Of a DNA stretch of 64,000 nucleotides, positions 18,453 to 26,992 are shown in pieces. This DNA is from Propionimicrobium sp. PCR01-08-3 (GTDB lineage Bacteria; Actinomycetota; Actinomycetes; Propionibacteriales; Propionibacteriaceae), in assembly GCF_030286045.1 (NCBI RefSeq), contig NZ_CP127390.1:2435482-2499481 (forward strand), read 5' to 3'. The notes beneath the pieces were generated by a model. That model was not told where the DNA came from and searched no databases. It was given only the letters and a program-made list of their open reading frames with translations. Every line of letters begins with the position of its first letter. Within the stretch, counting starts at the first letter, position 1. Both the position numbers and the translations under genes were made by a program.

Positions 18453-19142
18453 TCATGAGCGTTGCAGCCGTGATTGTTCTCCTTCGACGTCGATCCGCCA
18501 GTTTGGGTTTTGGTAGGCCCACACGATGGCTTGCACACGATCACGGACGCCGAGTTGGCGGATGATGCTGGAGACGTGGGTCTTCACCGTGCCGATCTCG
18601 ATGAACAGCTGCTCAGCGATCTCGGCATTGCTGTACCCCTGGATGAGCGCGTCGAGGATGTCCCGCTCACGGGGCGTCAAGTGCGGCACCGGCGATCTCG
18701 GACGCGCAGTACTGCGGCGGCGGGCGAATTCACTGATCACTCGCCTCGTGACCGCCGGCGAGACAAGCCCGTCTCCGGTGGCCGCCGCGCGAACGGCATC
18801 GATGATGTGCGCAGGCGGCGCGTCTTTGAGGACAAAACCAACCGCCCCGTTCTCCAACGCGCCGAACAGATACTCATCAAGATCGAAAGTGGTGATCACC
18901 ACGACAGGTACCGGATCGGCAACGTCGGGACCCGCGAGAGCCGCGGTTGCCAAAATGCCGTTGCCACCGGGCATTCGGACGTCCATCAGCACGGCATCGG
19001 GGCGATGCTCTCCTGCCTTGTGGACGGCTTCGGGGCCGCTGCCGGCCTCGGCCGTGACCCGGATGTCGTCTTGGCTCTCCAGGAAGGCACGAAGCGCACG
19101 GCGGACGCTGGCCTGGTCGTCGGCGATCAGTACTTCGATCAC
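18453..19142 (-). CDS. NarL/LuxR-family response regulator
   Basis: A 229-residue protein. The receiver domain starts MIEVLIADDQASVRRALRAFL, with phosphoacceptor Asp in VLMDVRMPGGNG, a Thr in VITTFD and Lys in FVLKDA. A C-terminal LuxR helix-turn-helix follows (LTPRERDILDALIQGYSNAEIAEQLFIEIGTVKTHVSSI). The GTG at 19142 overlaps the stop of the sensor kinase (GTGA), so the pair is co-translated. The likely target is the divergent ABC transporter at 21008-22605, by analogy with other such gene pairs. Confidence 0.95.
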   Translation of the reverse strand: MIEVLIADDQASVRRALRAFLESQDDIRVTAEAGSGPEAVHKAGEHRPDAVLMDVRMPGGNGILATAALAGPDVADPVPVVVITTFDLDEYLFGALENGAVGFVLKDAPPAHIIDAVRAAATGDGLVSPAVTRRVISEFARRRSTARPRSPVPHLTPRERDILDALIQGYSNAEIAEQLFIEIGTVKTHVSSIIRQLGVRDRVQAIVWAYQNPNWRIDVEGEQSRLQRS

Positions 19143-20500
19143 AGCGTCACCTCTGTCGGCATCGATGTCGTCGGCAGCGTGAGTGCAAGTACCCAGTCAC
19201 CATCGTCTGCGGCACCGGCGGTCAAACGGCCGGACAGAATATGTGCCCGTTCTGCCGCCCCGAGCAGCCCATATCCGGAGTCGGCCGAACGATGTCGCGT
19301 GCCCGCACGAACCCGAACGGCGTCCAACTGATGAATTGGTGGGGTCAGGCCTCGTTCTGTTTCCCCACGGGGCGGAGGGAGTGCTCCGGCGTCATGGCTG
19401 GCGCCTATGCCTCGATCCGCGCCCGCAAACAGCGGGTTTCGAACCTCGAGCCGAAGGCTGCTGGCGTCGCTGCTCAGCACGACCGTGACACTCGCTCCGG
19501 GTGCGTGAGTCGCAGCGTTCACGAGCGCCTCGGTCAAGACGCTGATCGTGGTCACCCTGATAGCACTCGCTGGTTCGTACCCGATGTCGATCCGGCGGCT
19601 GACCTGCAGACCACGTTCGCGGCTCAGTTGTTCGATCGTGCGCACGACTGCGTCGGCAAGCAGCTCATCGTCCGATGTATCCGTATCCGCCTCGCGAAGA
19701 GCCCCGACGACCGATCGGACGCTCTCCAACGCCTTAGCGGTCTTTTGATCGATCTCCTCCAGAACCGGATCGGGACCGGTCAACAGTGCCGCACGAGTTG
19801 TCAGCAGCACGTCCATGATCTGGTGCGCGGCAAGATCGTGCAGCTCTCGCGCCATCCGGTTGCGTTCGCGCGTCACGGCTTCAGCGGCTTCCGCGCGAGT
19901 ACGGGCTTCGGCCAGGGACGCCCGCTCGGCCGCGTCATGGGTGCGCTGCCGTTGCATCCGCATGCCGACGCCGATCATGAACGAGGCAAGGAAGAAGAAC
20001 CCCTGGTTCAACGCTGCGAAGGCCATCTCGGGCCCGGACAGCGACAGCCCCGACGCCGCCACGACAAGCAGTTGGACGATCGTTGCGACGAACCACGCAC
20101 TCATGCCCAGAATGACTGCGGTCAGCAAAGGAGCGAAGGCGGCAAGCGCATACACGCTGAACCACAGCGGCAATGCAACACCGCCGAGGCCTCCATTGCC
20201 GATCAAGACCGACCCGATCAGGTGCAGAACAAACACGCTCACAAATACGGCGATCGGATGACGCTGATGCCACCATAAGATGCCTGCCGAGATGAGGGTG
20301 CCGGCAATCCATATCGCGTATGTCCACAGGGGCGGAACTCCGAGAGCCGGGTTGGTCCCGGCCATCAGACGGACGGCCCACTGATAGAACACAACGACGA
20401 GCAAGCTGAGCCCACCCACCACCGCGACGGCCAGCACCTGCGAGCGGCCGGGCGGACTCTGGTGCCGAGCTTCGGGGCCGGGAGATGCTGGCGAATTCAT
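19139..20500 (-). CDS. Sensor histidine kinase, HisKA_3 type
   Basis: A 453-residue membrane kinase. Residues about 20-180 carry six hydrophobic segments without a large extracellular loop, so it probably senses in or near the membrane. The dimerisation box is RERNRMARELHDLAAHQIMDVL with the phospho-accepting His in ELHD, and the HATPase region includes TEALVNAATHAPGASVTVVL and SGYGLLGAAERA. A stretch rich in Arg/Pro (about residues 385-420) inserts between the N and G boxes. It phosphorylates the response regulator encoded directly downstream. ATG at 20500 has only a weak GAAG upstream. Confidence 0.93.
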   Translation of the reverse strand: MNSPASPGPEARHQSPPGRSQVLAVAVVGGLSLLVVVFYQWAVRLMAGTNPALGVPPLWTYAIWIAGTLISAGILWWHQRHPIAVFVSVFVLHLIGSVLIGNGGLGGVALPLWFSVYALAAFAPLLTAVILGMSAWFVATIVQLLVVAASGLSLSGPEMAFAALNQGFFFLASFMIGVGMRMQRQRTHDAAERASLAEARTRAEAAEAVTRERNRMARELHDLAAHQIMDVLLTTRAALLTGPDPVLEEIDQKTAKALESVRSVVGALREADTDTSDDELLADAVVRTIEQLSRERGLQVSRRIDIGYEPASAIRVTTISVLTEALVNAATHAPGASVTVVLSSDASSLRLEVRNPLFAGADRGIGASHDAGALPPPRGETERGLTPPIHQLDAVRVRAGTRHRSADSGYGLLGAAERAHILSGRLTAGAADDGDWVLALTLPTTSMPTEVTL

Positions 20501-21007
20501 ATCTTCAATTCTGATCGCTGAAGACGCGCAGCGCCTCTGGCGGAAGACAGAAGTCCACCACGTGTATCCCATCCCAGCCTGCCTGCATTAAAAGCTCTCA
20601 CTGATCCCAGCCTGGCGCGACGATTGGACGAACACCGCAGCATCACAGCTACGGCCGAGGCCTCCACTGATGGGCATCTCGCAAAAAGGGGCGCCCCCAT
20701 CACGAGATCACATCTTCAGAAGAACCTCCCGCAGATCTCTATCTTGCGACAGATGTGCAGGCGAAGCAGCCTCGACAGCATTGAGAGGCATGAGCGATCA
20801 CCTCACGAAGCAACGTGCCCGCCCCATACCCAGCCGCGCCTCAGGGCAGACAGATCAAATCAAAGACCAGCTCCGAGTTGAGGCTGTCGGTCAAGTGTTG
20901 GGTCATGCTCCGCGACGCCTTCTACCAGTATCAGCGTCAGGACAGCCCGTCCCCAGTTGGCTCGTAAGGCCGGCGAACGCCGTGCTCACCGGACGGGAGC
21001 ACCGGCC
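20501..21007. other. 507-base intergenic region between sensor kinase and ABC transporter
   Basis: This divergent intergenic stretch should hold the promoters of the two-component system and of the ABC transporter. I see no conserved protein in it: short open frames on the plus strand lack recognisable domains and ribosome sites. Its length and mixed composition would fit decayed DNA. No clear palindrome or riboswitch was found. Confidence 0.5.
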
Positions 21008-21727
21008 ATGAGCATGCCCCTCGTCATTCAAGACGTCACAAAAAGCTATGGGACGCGGCGGGTCTTGGACGCGGCCAGTTTCTCTGCGTCCCCGGGACGC
21101 ATCACAGGATTCCTCGGACCGAACGGATCGGGAAAGACCACAACCGTGCGGATCGCTCTCGGACTCGCCGAACCCGATAGTGGCTCCGCATCGTTCGCAG
21201 GCGCTGGCTACCGATCACTGACGCGGCCGGGGTCGTCCGTCGGGGTGCTGCTGGAAAACGCCGGCCTACATCCGGGGCTCACCCCCGTCCAACATCTCAG
21301 GATCGCGGCGTCGGCAACCCGGACGCAGCGCAGCAGGATCCGGGAGGTCGTTGAAGAAGTGGGACTGAGCGACGCCGCGAACCGAAAGGTCCGCGGATTC
21401 TCCCAGGGCATGCGCCAGCGACTCGGACTCGCTCTCGCTCTACTGGCCGAGCCTCGCGTCCTCATTCTCGATGAGCCCGCCAACGGACTCGACCCGGAAG
21501 GGATGATCTGGCTTCGCGACCTGCTGGCGAAGTACGCGAATGCCGGCGCGACCGTGCTGGTCACCAGCCATATCCTCAACGAGCTCGAACGATTCATCGA
21601 CGACATCGTCATCATCGCCAGTGGCTGCATCGTCGCACAGGCACGGATGGACGAACTCCCCGCCGGCGCAGACCTCGAAGCCTTCTATCTCGACACGCTC
21701 AACCACACGCCCCAGGAGTCATCATGA
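21008..21727 (+). CDS. ABC transporter ATP-binding protein (exporter type)
   Basis: A 239-residue ATPase with Walker A GPNGSGKTT, signature FSQGMRQRLGLALALL, Walker B VLILDEPANGLDP and H-loop TSHILNEL. It is of the type found in antimicrobial peptide or drug exporters (BcrA/YhcH-like). The start ATG at 21008 is preceded by CGGGAGC; ATG at 21014 is an alternative. Its stop overlaps the start of the permease (ATGA). The divergent two-component system suggests induction by a membrane-active compound. Confidence 0.93.
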   Translation: MSMPLVIQDVTKSYGTRRVLDAASFSASPGRITGFLGPNGSGKTTTVRIALGLAEPDSGSASFAGAGYRSLTRPGSSVGVLLENAGLHPGLTPVQHLRIAASATRTQRSRIREVVEEVGLSDAANRKVRGFSQGMRQRLGLALALLAEPRVLILDEPANGLDPEGMIWLRDLLAKYANAGATVLVTSHILNELERFIDDIVIIASGCIVAQARMDELPAGADLEAFYLDTLNHTPQESS

Positions 21728-22605
21728 TCAGCAGTGAACTGCTTCGCATCCGCTACAGCCTGACTACGCGAGTCGTTCTCGCGATCCTGGTCGCGGAAGC
21801 CCTGTTCGTGGGGCTCCTCGTTGCATTCTTGCCGAGCCTGATCGACGGATTGATCGCCCTCAACAAGGTCATCCCCAATGCAACCAGCGCGGATCGGCTC
21901 AGCGAGGAGCAACTCGCCGCCCTGACCTTGGCGAGCCCGCAAATCCAAACACTCATCGCCGACATCCTTGGGAACACGGGCGTCGGCACGAGTCTGCCCG
22001 TGATCGCGGCGACTTTGTTCGGCGCCCTGGCCATCACCGGAGAATTCCGTCGCGGCTCGATCATCAATGCGGTTCTCAACCAGCCGATTCGGCCGCGCCT
22101 CATCCTTGCCAAGGCGACCGCGATCATCGCCACGAGCGTCGCAGCAGCGATCCTTCTCATCGTCGTCCAAGGCGGCATCTTGGGCCTCGGCCTGATCGTT
22201 CAGAATGTACCTCTCCTGATCAATGTCACAGCGCTCCTGTCGATGTGGGGTCGAGGTATTGCCGCTCTGATTCTCTACGCACTGCTCGGGATGGGGATCG
22301 GGCTACTCGTCCGCAACCAGGTGGCGACGATCAGCGCGGTCTTCGCCGCCATTGTCATCGAGAGCATCGTCCGGCCTCTCGCGCTGCTCATCTTCGAAGC
22401 CGGTAACCCGACGCTCTATCTGCCGTTCGGATTGGGCCCCGATCTCATCGCCAGCACTCCGCTCTCCGCGCTCGGGGCAGATGTGCAATTGTCCGCAGGC
22501 ATCAGCGCACCCGCTGCGATGGTCACGCTCGCGTTGTGGGCCTGCGCGATGCTTGCCGTTGCCACCGCCCGGTTTACCAGAACCGACATCCCGGTGCATG
22601 GCTGA
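21724..22605 (+). CDS. ABC transporter permease subunit
   Basis: A 293-residue permease of the ABC-2 type with about six hydrophobic segments. The motif TGEFRRGSIINAVLNQPIRPRLILAKATA between the second and third segments is typical of BcrB/YhcI-like exporters. It works with the ATPase encoded immediately upstream, four bases overlapping. No substrate can be named; resistance to a peptide antibiotic or bacteriocin is a reasonable hypothesis. Confidence 0.9.
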   Translation: MISSELLRIRYSLTTRVVLAILVAEALFVGLLVAFLPSLIDGLIALNKVIPNATSADRLSEEQLAALTLASPQIQTLIADILGNTGVGTSLPVIAATLFGALAITGEFRRGSIINAVLNQPIRPRLILAKATAIIATSVAAAILLIVVQGGILGLGLIVQNVPLLINVTALLSMWGRGIAALILYALLGMGIGLLVRNQVATISAVFAAIVIESIVRPLALLIFEAGNPTLYLPFGLGPDLIASTPLSALGADVQLSAGISAPAAMVTLALWACAMLAVATARFTRTDIPVHG

Positions 22606-22650
22606 GGAGCGCACTCGAGAACGCCGCACCTAGCCACCGGTCTTTGGTCG

Positions 22651-25002
22651 ATGCCAGTAACCGTCGACCGGCGGTCGATGGCCGAGGCGTCATGCGAGGT
22701 CGAACAAATCAAGGCCCGTGGCAATGTTGAAGCCGTGGCAGTTCCTGGTTGGCTTGCGAGTGATTCGCGCGTGGTGTGTGTGCGGCATCGCGATGCGGTT
22801 GCCGGCGAATGTGCCGATTGGCCCGGTTGGCTGCCCACCGCCGTGCGGGAGTCGGTCGTGGCAGCCGGCATCGAGCGGCCCTGGCTGCACCAGGTCAACG
22901 CCGCGAACAGGGCATGGGGTGGCGAGCATGTGGCGATGAGCACGGCCACGGCGTCCGGAAAATCACTGGCCTATCTGCTGCCGATCATGGCCGCCACCGC
23001 GGTACCACCGGGCCAGGCAAGCTTGGGTTTCACCGGAAATGACCTGCGGTCGAGGCTCGGCGTGGCCAGGCACACTGCGCTTTACTTGGCCCCAACCAAG
23101 GCGTTGGCTCATGATCAGTGGGCGGCCGCCCGGGCGCTCGGACCGAAGGGCTGGCAGGTTGCCTGCCTGGATGGCGATTCCCTGCCAGCCGAGCGGCAAT
23201 TCGCGCGTGACTACGCCTCTTTCGTGCTCAGCAATCCCGACATGCTGCACCGCTCGGTACTGCCGAACCACGCGAATTGGTCCGGTTTCCTCGGTTCTCT
23301 GCGCTATGTGGTGGTCGATGAGGCTCATCGCTACCGCGGTGTTTTCGGTTCTCAGGTGTCGGCGGTGCTTCGCCGATTGCGCCGGTTGTGCCATGCCTAC
23401 GGTTCCGATCCGGTCTTCATTCTGGCCTCGGCGACATCCAATGATCCCGGACGTTCCGGTGCGCTGCTGATCGGTGAGGACGAGCCGATCGCCGAAGTAT
23501 CCGAGGATTTCTCTCCGCATGCCGCGCGCGATGTCGTTTTGTGGAAACCCGCAACCGATGCGCCGGGCGAGGCGTCCGAGCTGCTGGCCAAGCTGGTGGA
23601 CGACGGCGAGCAGGTGATCACTTTCGTCGCAAGCCGGGCGCAGGCCGAACTCATTGCCCTGCGAGCGGGCAAGCACATCGATTCCGGACGAAAGGTCGCC
23701 AGTTACCGTTCGGGCTATTTGGCCGGTGATAGGCGGAAACTGGAATCGGATTTGAGGTCGGGAGAATTGGCCGGAGTTGCGGCGACGAATGCCTTGGAAT
23801 TGGGCATCGATATTTCGGGTCTGGACGCGGTGGTGATGGCAGGATTTCCCGGTACCTTGGGTTCTTTCTGGCAGCAATCCGGCAGAGCTGGCCGCGGCGA
23901 CAAGGACGCACTGGTGGTGTTGCTCGCCAAGAATGATCCCTTGGACGAGCACCTGCTCGATCATCCGGAGTTCATCTTCGATGGATCGGTGGAGCAGACG
24001 GTGCTGCACCCCCAGAATCCCTACGTGCTCGGTCCACAGCTTGCCGCTGCCGCGCAGGAAGCACCGCTGAAATCCGAGGACCAACGGTGGTTCGGGCCGA
24101 CGATGACCTCGCTTGCCAGCGGATTGACCGACCGCGGGTTGCTGCGGGCGCGGCCGACCGGCTGGTTCTGGACGAAGGACTACCGCGCGGTCGACGAGAT
24201 CGATCTTCGCGGTTCGAACGATCGTCCGGTGGAAATCGTCGAAGCGTCGTCGGGCCGGGTGCTGGGCAGCGTCGACCAATCGGCCGCCGACCGCACGGTG
24301 TACGAGGGCGCGGTCTATCTGCATCAGGGCGAGCAATGGCTGGTGACCAAATATCTTCCGGGCGAAAAGATCGCCTTGGTGAAATCGGTGGAATTGCCTT
24401 ATTACACGCAGCCATTGGGCATCAGTGACGTGCACATTATCTCAACCTTGGACGAATACCCCTGTGGCCGAGGAATTGTCTGTCGGGGCGAAGTCGAATT
24501 GTCGAGTCAGGTGACCGGATATCTGCGCCGCGATTCGGTGACCAGTGATGTCTGGGATGAAACGCCCCTGGAATTGCCGAGACGACAGATGACCACTCAG
24601 TCGATGTGGTGGCTGATCCCGGACGATGCCATTGGCCGACTGTCGTTTTCGGCTGCCCGGCTGGGCTCCGCGGTGCATGCTGCCGAACACACCGCGATCG
24701 GACTGTTGCCAGCATTCGCGCCATGCGACCGCTGGGATATCGGTGGCTTGTCGACGGCGCTGCACCCCGACACCGACATGTGCACCATCTTCGTGCACGA
24801 TGGCGCGCCCGGTGGTTCTGGCTACGCGGAGCACGGATTCGAGGTGGCCGAGTCATGGTGGAAGGCGGCCTTGAATCGGCTCGACAGTTGCAGCTGCGAG
24901 ACGGGCTGCCCGTCATGCTGCGTTTCCCCGAAATGCGGTAATGGCAATCGGATGCTGGATAAGTCATCCGCCGCGGAACTGCTTACCGTTCTGCTTGATT
25001 AG
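22651..25002 (+). CDS. MrfA-like DEAD/DEAH helicase with DUF1998 zinc domain
   Basis: A 783-residue superfamily 2 helicase. Motif I (MSTATASGKSLAY), motif II DEAH in VVVDEAHRYRGVFGSQV, SAT-like motif III (ILASATSND), motif IV-VI in the second RecA domain (TNALELGIDISGLDAVVMAGFPG, QQSGRAGRG) and a C-terminal four-Cys cluster CSCETGCPSCCVSPKCGNGN of the DUF1998/MZB domain. Bacillus MrfA (YprA) with this layout repairs mitomycin-type DNA damage. In mycobacteria the same gene (Rv3649) stands beside the Tad-like locus, as here. No MrfB nuclease is present in the window. The start is uncertain among several upstream codons; 22651 gives the longest frame. Confidence 0.92.
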   Translation: MPVTVDRRSMAEASCEVEQIKARGNVEAVAVPGWLASDSRVVCVRHRDAVAGECADWPGWLPTAVRESVVAAGIERPWLHQVNAANRAWGGEHVAMSTATASGKSLAYLLPIMAATAVPPGQASLGFTGNDLRSRLGVARHTALYLAPTKALAHDQWAAARALGPKGWQVACLDGDSLPAERQFARDYASFVLSNPDMLHRSVLPNHANWSGFLGSLRYVVVDEAHRYRGVFGSQVSAVLRRLRRLCHAYGSDPVFILASATSNDPGRSGALLIGEDEPIAEVSEDFSPHAARDVVLWKPATDAPGEASELLAKLVDDGEQVITFVASRAQAELIALRAGKHIDSGRKVASYRSGYLAGDRRKLESDLRSGELAGVAATNALELGIDISGLDAVVMAGFPGTLGSFWQQSGRAGRGDKDALVVLLAKNDPLDEHLLDHPEFIFDGSVEQTVLHPQNPYVLGPQLAAAAQEAPLKSEDQRWFGPTMTSLASGLTDRGLLRARPTGWFWTKDYRAVDEIDLRGSNDRPVEIVEASSGRVLGSVDQSAADRTVYEGAVYLHQGEQWLVTKYLPGEKIALVKSVELPYYTQPLGISDVHIISTLDEYPCGRGIVCRGEVELSSQVTGYLRRDSVTSDVWDETPLELPRRQMTTQSMWWLIPDDAIGRLSFSAARLGSAVHAAEHTAIGLLPAFAPCDRWDIGGLSTALHPDTDMCTIFVHDGAPGGSGYAEHGFEVAESWWKAALNRLDSCSCETGCPSCCVSPKCGNGNRMLDKSSAAELLTVLLD

Positions 25003-25050
25003 AAGATTGCACAGATAGGCATGGACGCTGATCGGCCGAAAGAGAGTAGT

Positions 25051-25425
25051 TCAATTCGCGTCAACGAGGCCTCGCAGGCGCTGAGCAAGTTCAGCGACTT
25101 CCAGATGAGTTGAGGCTGTCTCCATGATGAGTTCATACCAGGCATCGTCGGTAACCGCGGAATCATCAATCCCGTTGCCACGCAGCACGAGATCGACCAA
25201 CAAGAACCCGACTCGCTTGTTGCCATCAACGAACGGATGGGAGCGCTCGATGGAGTCCAACAGAGCCGCCGCCTTGTCAAAAAGATCCGGGTAAGCGTCG
25301 TTTCCCCCGACCGTGGTCAGCGGTCGGGCCAGGGCGGCATTTACCAAACCCCAGTCGCTCGTGCCGTAGCCGTTATCAGCGAGCCATTCCTGGACATCGG
25401 TGAAAGTCGGCCACCAGAGGTTCAT
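25051..25425 (-). CDS. Doc/Fic-family toxin
   Basis: A 124-residue death-on-curing type Fic protein. The catalytic loop is HPFVDGNKRVGFLLV, matching HxFxDGNKR with the invariant His and Asn-Lys. Doc phosphorylates elongation factor Tu and stops translation; other Fic proteins AMPylate targets. It follows its antitoxin with a four-base overlap (ATGA). It lies between the MrfA-like helicase and the TadE-like gene, which are neighbours in mycobacteria, so the pair looks like an insertion at a conserved junction. Confidence 0.93.
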   Translation of the reverse strand: MNLWWPTFTDVQEWLADNGYGTSDWGLVNAALARPLTTVGGNDAYPDLFDKAAALLDSIERSHPFVDGNKRVGFLLVDLVLRGNGIDDSAVTDDAWYELIMETASTHLEVAELAQRLRGLVDAN

Positions 25426-25625
25426 TTGCTGAGCCGGTCCAGCAGATTCGACCGGCGCCGCGAAATATCGTCCAAGCTTGCTCGTGTGAAGGCGCGCGCT
25501 TCACGGCGTTCCCACTCCTCGCGGACGAGTGCTGCCACCGTCGCGGTCTTCGACTGTCCATCTTGTTGAGCCAGCTCCTCGAGCATCTTGTTCTCCTCAT
25601 CACTGATCCTCAATTGCATGGCCAT
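25422..25625 (-). CDS. Small ribbon-helix-helix antitoxin paired with Doc
   Basis: A 67-residue protein, MAMQLRISDEENKMLEELAQQDGQSKTA..., with a beta-strand and two helices like ribbon-helix-helix repressors, then a basic/acidic helix (ERREARAFTRASLDDISRRRSNLLDRL) that would plug the toxin. It is not of the classical phage P1 Phd sequence type. The ATG at 25625 or 25619 could be the start. An operator-like direct repeat lies 8-25 bases upstream, suggesting autoregulation. Confidence 0.8.
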   Translation of the reverse strand: MAMQLRISDEENKMLEELAQQDGQSKTATVAALVREEWERREARAFTRASLDDISRRRSNLLDRLSK

Positions 25626-25632
25626 AATCAAA

Positions 25633-25650
25633 TGGTACCAACTTGATACC
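25633..25650 (-). promoter_or_regulatory. Candidate operator of the Doc antitoxin-toxin pair
   Basis: Reading the minus strand, GGTATCA (25644-25650) and GGTACCA (25633-25639) are direct repeats 11 bases apart, one helical turn, which suits a ribbon-helix-helix dimer-of-dimers. The site ends 8 bases before the antitoxin ATG, so binding would block transcription or translation start. Confidence 0.45.
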
Positions 25651-25811
25651 TTCAGGCCGCCGGGTGCCGCCGCCCGAACAGCGAGAAAAGCCACAGTTCT
25701 GCCGGAGCAGAGCACCTCGCTGGCGAAGCCCCGCGGCGCGACCGCGCGTTTTCAGTGGGGTTGAATCCGGAACGTTCGCCGTCATCTCGTCACTCCGTGG
25801 ACTGGCACGAA

Positions 25812-26219
25812 TCATCCTTCGTCGGAGACGATGCCGGCCCGCGAATCCGCTTCGACCGATTCGGGACCTCCTGGAACCTGCGGGCGCATCTCGGCGGAGA
25901 CTGAGACGTCAACCACGAATTCGCCCCATCCAGTGGTCACTTCGCAGTTCGTCAATGCCGCATTGTTGTTGATCGCAGTTTCCTCGGCGACCGAGCAGGC
26001 CTCTCGCCCGTCGTGTTGGGCTTGCGCAGCAGCGATTGCTACCACGTCTGCAGCGCTCCTGGCACGAGCTCCACTGGCAAGCCAACCAGCGAACCAGGCT
26101 CCTACCGTTGCGACCATGAACAGCACGATCACGACGGCCAGGATCAGCATGCTTCCGGCACCTCGCTCGGATCCCATGGCAGGTCGTGAAAGCGAGCGTC
26201 TATCCGCCATGGGTCTCAC
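25812..26219 (-). CDS. TadE-like protein (Rv3654c-type)
   Basis: A 135-residue protein with a short basic N-terminus (MGSERGAGSMLILAVVIVLFMVATVGAWFAGW) and one transmembrane helix, then an extracellular domain with a Cys pair (REACSVAEE, LTNCEVTTG). This is the family called helicase/secretion-neighbourhood TadE-like. It is probably a minor pseudopilin. GTG at 26219 overlaps the stop of the preceding TadE gene (GTGA). It is the last gene of the Tad-like locus, as in mycobacteria. Confidence 0.85.
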   Translation of the reverse strand: MRPMADRRSLSRPAMGSERGAGSMLILAVVIVLFMVATVGAWFAGWLASGARARSAADVVAIAAAQAQHDGREACSVAEETAINNNAALTNCEVTTGWGEFVVDVSVSAEMRPQVPGGPESVEADSRAGIVSDEG

Positions 26220-26578
26220 CGCCCACCGTCAGGAGCGCTTGCACGCCCTTTAATCTCGACCGGGCCGAGCGCTCCCCAGTTGGCATCAACCGATACCAGT
26301 ACCGTGATCACGCCCGGCGCCTCGGTGACTTCTATGTCCGCGCCGTCGGGCGCCCGGTTTTCGGCCTCTTGGGCTGCCTCGTCGTCACCACGGGCCAACT
26401 GCCGCACGATCTGGCCGGCAGCGTCCGAGCAGCGCGCCTGCAGTGCGACCAGACCGATCGTCCAGCCGAGCATCCCGGCCAATAGACAAGCGGCCAATAT
26501 TCCGATGGCCAGCTCGAATGTGACCATCCCACGCTGTTTTCGCAACGCGACTACGACAGAACCCCCACCTCGATACAT
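26216..26578 (-). CDS. TadE-family pseudopilin (Rv3655c-type)
   Basis: A 120-residue protein with the TadE start RKQRGMVTFELAIGILAACLLAGMLGW: a prepilin-like G-x-x-x-x-E site followed by a hydrophobic helix. The remainder is a small secreted domain. ATG at 26578 follows AGGAGAAA. It lies 117 bases after the DUF4244 gene and is coupled to the following TadE-like gene by a GTGA overlap. A prepilin peptidase is not present in the window. Confidence 0.87.
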   Translation of the reverse strand: MYRGGGSVVVALRKQRGMVTFELAIGILAACLLAGMLGWTIGLVALQARCSDAAGQIVRQLARGDDEAAQEAENRAPDGADIEVTEAPGVITVLVSVDANWGALGPVEIKGRASAPDGGR

Positions 26579-26695
26579 CGTTGTTTCTCCTGCCGAATGG
26601 CCGATCATTGGAAATAGATTGCTCGGGTGAATGCGCGTACGAACATGCCGATCGCACTGACTCTCGGACGCACATCTCACCCGAGCAAAATCAGA

Positions 26696-26992
26696 TCAGG
26701 GATTGACGAGGGAGATATCTGACATGGTATCTCCGACCTTGCCGATGAGGCCGATGACGACCTTTAACATTGCACTGAGAAACTCGCTGTCTTTAAAGAT
26801 GTTCAGCAGGACCAACGCGAGCGCAACCGCGGCAAGAATCCCGACAGCATACTCAGCTGTGGCCATTCCCCTCTCCCAGGCTCTGCGCAAACGAAGAGCA
26901 CGCAGATTCGGTTGGACGACAGCAATCGGCAATTTCTCAGCATTGAGGTCGACTTGAGTATTGGTCTTGCAGGTATCGAGCTGGATGGCCAT
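26696..26992 (-). CDS. DUF4244 Flp-like pilin (Rv3656c-type)
   Basis: A 98-residue protein. After a 40-residue leader comes ERGMATAEYAVGILAAVALALVLLNIF, the class III prepilin signature (G-x-x-x-x-E-Y with a hydrophobic helix), then a short polar tail. It is probably the major subunit of a Flp/Tad-like pilus. ATG at 26992 with AAAGGAG upstream. Its promoter module (27041-27100) contains a DnaA-box-like site shared with the first gene of the locus. Confidence 0.88.
   Translation of the reverse strand: MAIQLDTCKTNTQVDLNAEKLPIAVVQPNLRALRLRRAWERGMATAEYAVGILAAVALALVLLNIFKDSEFLSAMLKVVIGLIGKVGDTMSDISLVNP

Noticed and set aside
20670-21011. A 113-codon plus-strand frame upstream of the ABC ATPase.
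   Set aside because: No ribosome site, no recognisable domain, and biased toward Arg/Ser/Pro as expected for random high-GC frames.
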